Both the position numbers and the translations under genes were made by a program. From assembly GCA_030148625.1 (NCBI GenBank), contig JASBTC010000033.1, positions 1 through 8,280 of the forward strand: a stretch of DNA of 8,280 nt, given 5' to 3'. The notes below the pieces were generated by a model. It saw nothing but the letters and a program-made list of their open reading frames with translations. It ran no database searches and was not told the origin of the DNA. Positions 6,340 through 8,280 of the stretch are shown one piece after another. The stretch's first letter is position 1. Every line of letters starts with the position of its first letter. Origin of the DNA: Sphingobium sp. (GTDB lineage Bacteria; Pseudomonadota; Alphaproteobacteria; Sphingomonadales; Sphingomonadaceae).

Positions 6340-7239
6340 TCATTTCAGCCGATCCGATACCGATCCTGTATCGCTTGCCGCGCAGGCAACGGCGACAAAG
6401 TTGCGGACCAATGCCCCCGCATGCCGCCAGGCGGCAATGCCCATCTCGATCTCCAGCGGTTCCGCCAGCGGCAGCAAGCGCACGCCCTCGGGCGCGATGC
6501 GCGCCATGGCGGAGGGAACCAGCGCGCTGCCCAGCCCCGACTGGACGAGGCTGAGGATGGTCTGGACCTGCGTCGCATCCTGCGCGATGCGCGGCACGAA
6601 GCCCGCGCGCTGGCAGGCCAGCAGCACGACCGAGCGCAGCACGCTGACCGGGCCGTGAAGGACCAGCGGCTCCCCCGCCAGATCGGCAAGCTCGAGCACC
6701 CGGCGCCGCGCGAGCGGATGCGTATCGAGCAATGCGACGACCAGCCGATCGCGTTCGATCACCGCTATGTCGAGGCCGCCCGGCTGGATCAGCGGCAGGC
6801 GCACCAGCCCCACGTCGAGCTGCCGCGCGGCCAGCGCCTCGCCGATCGACACGCTCGTCATTTCCTCCAGCCGCAGATCGACATCGGGGTAACGCGCCCG
6901 GAAGGCGGGGATGATGCGCGGCAGCGCCGCACTGATCGCCGAACCGACAAAGCCGACCGATATCGCGCCGCGTTCCCCCTGCCGCCCCTGCCGCACCGCA
7001 TCGCGGACGAGCGCTGCCTGTTCGAGCGTCGCGCGCGCGACCGGCAGGGCGGCGCGGCCGGCATCGGTCAGCCGCACGCCGCGGCTTTCGCGATCGAACA
7101 GCCGCGCGCCCAGTTCCTCCTCCAGCTTGCGGATGGCAACCGTCAGCGGCGGCTGCGAGATGTTGAGGCGTTCGGCCGCGCGGTGGAAGTTCAGCGTATC
7201 GGCGAGCGTGACGAAATAGCGCAATTGACGAAGGTCCAT
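6340..7239 (-). CDS. LysR-type transcriptional regulator
   Basis: This is a 299-residue regulator of normal LysR length. Residues 1-60 are the winged helix-turn-helix (MDLRQLRYFVTLADTLNFHR, then AAERLNISQPPLTVAIRKLE and LGARLFDRESRGVRLTDAG). Residues about 92-290 are the two-lobed effector-binding domain, with family landmarks such as GFVGSA, QLDVGLVR and a GLGSALVPSA block. The start ATG at 7239 is preceded by AGGTGG (7249-7254 on the complement) with a 9-base spacer. It is the first gene of a leftward unit with two acyl-CoA dehydrogenase subunits and is divergent from a crotonase gene, the classical LysR arrangement. The effector is probably a CoA or aromatic intermediate of the pathway it controls, but this is inference. 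Confidence 0.95.
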   Translation of the reverse strand: MDLRQLRYFVTLADTLNFHRAAERLNISQPPLTVAIRKLEEELGARLFDRESRGVRLTDAGRAALPVARATLEQAALVRDAVRQGRQGERGAISVGFVGSAISAALPRIIPAFRARYPDVDLRLEEMTSVSIGEALAARQLDVGLVRLPLIQPGGLDIAVIERDRLVVALLDTHPLARRRVLELADLAGEPLVLHGPVSVLRSVVLLACQRAGFVPRIAQDATQVQTILSLVQSGLGSALVPSAMARIAPEGVRLLPLAEPLEIEMGIAAWRHAGALVRNFVAVACAASDTGSVSDRLK

Positions 7240-7360
7240 TGATAGTCACCACCTATCGAAATCTTGACAATCAATATTGGCTGGAAAGAGCGACGGCATC
7301 TAGTTTACCGAATGGCCGGAAGCCATCCGGCATTCCCGCGACCTGGAGCCGATCCGCACT
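7240..7360. promoter_or_regulatory. Divergent control region between LysR and crotonase genes
   Basis: These 121 bases are richer in A/T than the flanking genes. On the plus strand TTGACA (7264-7269) matches the -35 consensus exactly, but no convincing -10 lies 16-18 bases further on (AGAGCG at 17), so a regulator-dependent promoter is plausible. Short palindromes TTGA-CAA-TCAA (7264-7274) and CAATATTG (7272-7279) overlap it. A LysR box at 7241-7257 is directly upstream. GGAG (7345-7348) sits 12 bases before the crotonase ATG, a loose spacing. Confidence 0.6.
7241..7257. promoter_or_regulatory. LysR-type binding site (ATAG-N7-CTAT)
   Basis: GATAG (7241-7245) and CTATC (7253-7257) are perfect inverted arms separated by 7 bases. 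This contains the LysR signature T-N11-A (T7243, A7255) in the classical ATAN-N7-NTAT form. It starts 2 bases from the LysR start codon and ends 6 bases before the TTGACA of the divergent promoter. It also covers the LysR gene's own ribosome-binding site, which suggests self-repression together with activation of the crotonase gene. Confidence 0.65.
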
Positions 7361-8161
7361 ATGGAACCCTTTCTTCTCGTCGAACGCGACGGGCCCGTCG
7401 TCACCGCGACGCTCAACCGCCCCGAGGAACGCAACGCGATTTCCGAGACTGAGCATAGCGAGGAGATCGCCGCCTTTTGCGCCGCGGTGACGCGCGACAC
7501 GACGATCCGCGCGGTCATCCTGACCGGCAAGGGCAAGGCGTTCTGCGCGGGCGGCAATATCAAGCATATGAAGGAGCGCGGCGGCATGTTCGCGGGATCG
7601 GCCTATACGATCCGCAACAGCTATCGCACCGCGATCCAGATGATCCCGACGGCGCTCTACGAGCTGGAGGTGCCCGTCATTGCGGCGATCAACGGGCCCG
7701 CGATCGGCGCCGGGCTCGACCTTGCCTGTATGTGCGATATCCGCATCGCGGCGGACAGCGCGATCTTCGCCGAAAGCTTCGTGAAGCTCGGCCTCGTCCC
7801 CGGCGACGGCGGGGCATGGCTGCTGCCGCGCGTGATCGGCATGCCGCGCGCCACGCAGATGACGCTGACCGGCGACGCGATCGATGCGGCGAAGGCGCTC
7901 GAATACGGCCTGATCACCGAGGCGCTTCCCGCGGAGCAGCTGATGGAACGCGCCCGCGCCATCGCCGCGAGCATCGCCGCCAATCCGGGCCATGCGACGC
8001 GCCTGGCCAAAAGGCTGCTGCGCGAGGGACAGGATATGAAACTCGCGCCGCTGCTCGAATTGTCGGCCGCCTATCAGGCAATCGCGCATCACACCGCCGA
8101 TCATGACGAAGCGATCGCCGCCTTCATCGAGAAACGCCCGGCGACGCTGACGGACGGTTGA
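7361..8161 (+). CDS. Enoyl-CoA hydratase/isomerase (crotonase) family protein with atypical active site
   Basis: This crotonase-fold enzyme has 266 residues, normal for the family, and acts on an acyl-CoA. The oxyanion hole is intact: FCAGGN (61-66, peptide NH of Ala63/Gly64) and GAG (116-118). The two glutamates of classical enoyl-CoA hydratase are not present. The rat Glu144 position is Asp120 (GLDLACMCD) and the Glu164 position is Phe140 (FAESFVKLG). An extra acid, Asp149, occurs in the following loop (VPGDGG). Simple hydration by the two-Glu mechanism is therefore unlikely. Isomerase, dienoyl-CoA isomerase (which also uses Asp at the first position) or ring-opening hydrolase activity are alternatives. 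The start ATG at 7361 gives the standard N-terminus (FLLVERDGPVVTATLNRPEERNA). It is divergent from the LysR gene and likely under its control, so it probably works with the dehydrogenase pair. Confidence 0.9.
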   Translation: MEPFLLVERDGPVVTATLNRPEERNAISETEHSEEIAAFCAAVTRDTTIRAVILTGKGKAFCAGGNIKHMKERGGMFAGSAYTIRNSYRTAIQMIPTALYELEVPVIAAINGPAIGAGLDLACMCDIRIAADSAIFAESFVKLGLVPGDGGAWLLPRVIGMPRATQMTLTGDAIDAAKALEYGLITEALPAEQLMERARAIAASIAANPGHATRLAKRLLREGQDMKLAPLLELSAAYQAIAHHTADHDEAIAAFIEKRPATLTDG

Positions 8162-8179
8162 GGTTGGGCGATTTCAGTA

Positions 8180-8203
8180 CCCTCTCCCCCTTCAGGGAGA
8201 GGG
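8180..8203. terminator. Hairpin downstream of the crotonase gene
   Basis: CCCTCTCCC (8180-8188) and GGGAGAGGG (8195-8203) form a perfect 9-base stem with a 6-base loop, 18 bases after the stop codon. No T-tract follows. The same stem is, from memory, scattered between genes in many sphingomonads and xanthomonads, so it may be a dispersed palindrome that also ends transcription. Confidence 0.55.
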
Positions 8204-8251
8204 GGAAGTCGAGAAGCCTTGGCGCCGGCGTTTTATCCTGCCCCGACGCGG

Positions 8252-8280
8252 CCCCCCCCCCCCCCCCCCCACCCCCCCCC
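8252..8280. other. Homopolymer C tract at window end, probable artefact
   Basis: Nineteen C, one A and nine C close the window. Such a run is not expected in bacterial DNA and resembles the poly-G/poly-C read ends produced by two-colour sequencing chemistry. The bases from about 8251 should not be treated as genome sequence, and the sequence probably stops at a contig edge here. Confidence 0.75.

Noticed and set aside
4766..6658. 630-codon open frame on the plus strand opposite both acyl-CoA dehydrogenase genes
   Set aside because: Its Arg/Ala/Gly/Asp-rich composition with no domain pattern, lying antisense to three well-supported genes, is typical of a GC-driven spurious frame.
6238..7242. 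334-codon open frame on the plus strand opposite the LysR gene
   Set aside because: The minus-strand LysR protein is recognisable end to end; the opposing translation is His/Arg/Gln-rich with no recognisable domain.

Overview
The window comes from a GC-rich genome, most likely an alphaproteobacterium of the sphingomonad group. The grounds are the strong G/C bias at third codon positions combined with frequent TAT (Tyr) and CAT (His) codons, the gene families present, and the style of the intergenic palindromes. This placement is inference, since no rRNA or marker gene is present. All 8 complete genes and 1 partial gene belong to catabolism of an aromatic or steroid-like compound, or to its regulation.

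Left block (1-4042). A type I extradiol dioxygenase (minus strand, cut by the window edge) is divergent from a plus-strand operon. The operon encodes an HsaA-type flavin-dependent monooxygenase, a meta-cleavage-product hydrolase of the HsaD/BphD type, and two consecutive Lrp/AsnC regulators. Between the divergent genes lies a strikingly AT-rich control region with a 26-bp imperfect palindrome and three TTAGAT repeats. Together the three enzymes form a textbook module: hydroxylate a phenol to a catechol, open the ring beside the hydroxyls, then hydrolyse the C-C bond of the product. The flavin reductase that must feed the monooxygenase is not here.

Middle boundary (4042-4130). The left block converges on a minus-strand operon. 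The junction holds two hairpins, the larger of which contains the stop codon of the opposing gene. They look like a dispersed intergenic palindrome element acting as a terminator.

Right block (4126-8161). A LysR regulator, a full-length acyl-CoA dehydrogenase and a short acyl-CoA dehydrogenase run leftward as one transcription unit (gaps of 17 and 4 bases). The long/short pair resembles the heteromeric dehydrogenases of steroid breakdown. Divergent from the LysR gene is a crotonase-family enzyme with a non-canonical active site. A perfect LysR box (ATAG-N7-CTAT) lies between them, so one regulator probably controls both directions. These enzymes would carry out CoA-ester desaturation and hydration (or ring opening) of an acyl-CoA intermediate, plausibly from the same parent substrate as the left block.

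Right end (8162-8280). A CCCTCTCCC/GGGAGAGGG hairpin follows the crotonase gene. The window then ends in a near-pure C run that looks like a sequencing or assembly artefact at a contig end. No RNA gene, CRISPR array, insertion sequence or origin was seen, and no gene-free stretch exceeds about 155 bases.
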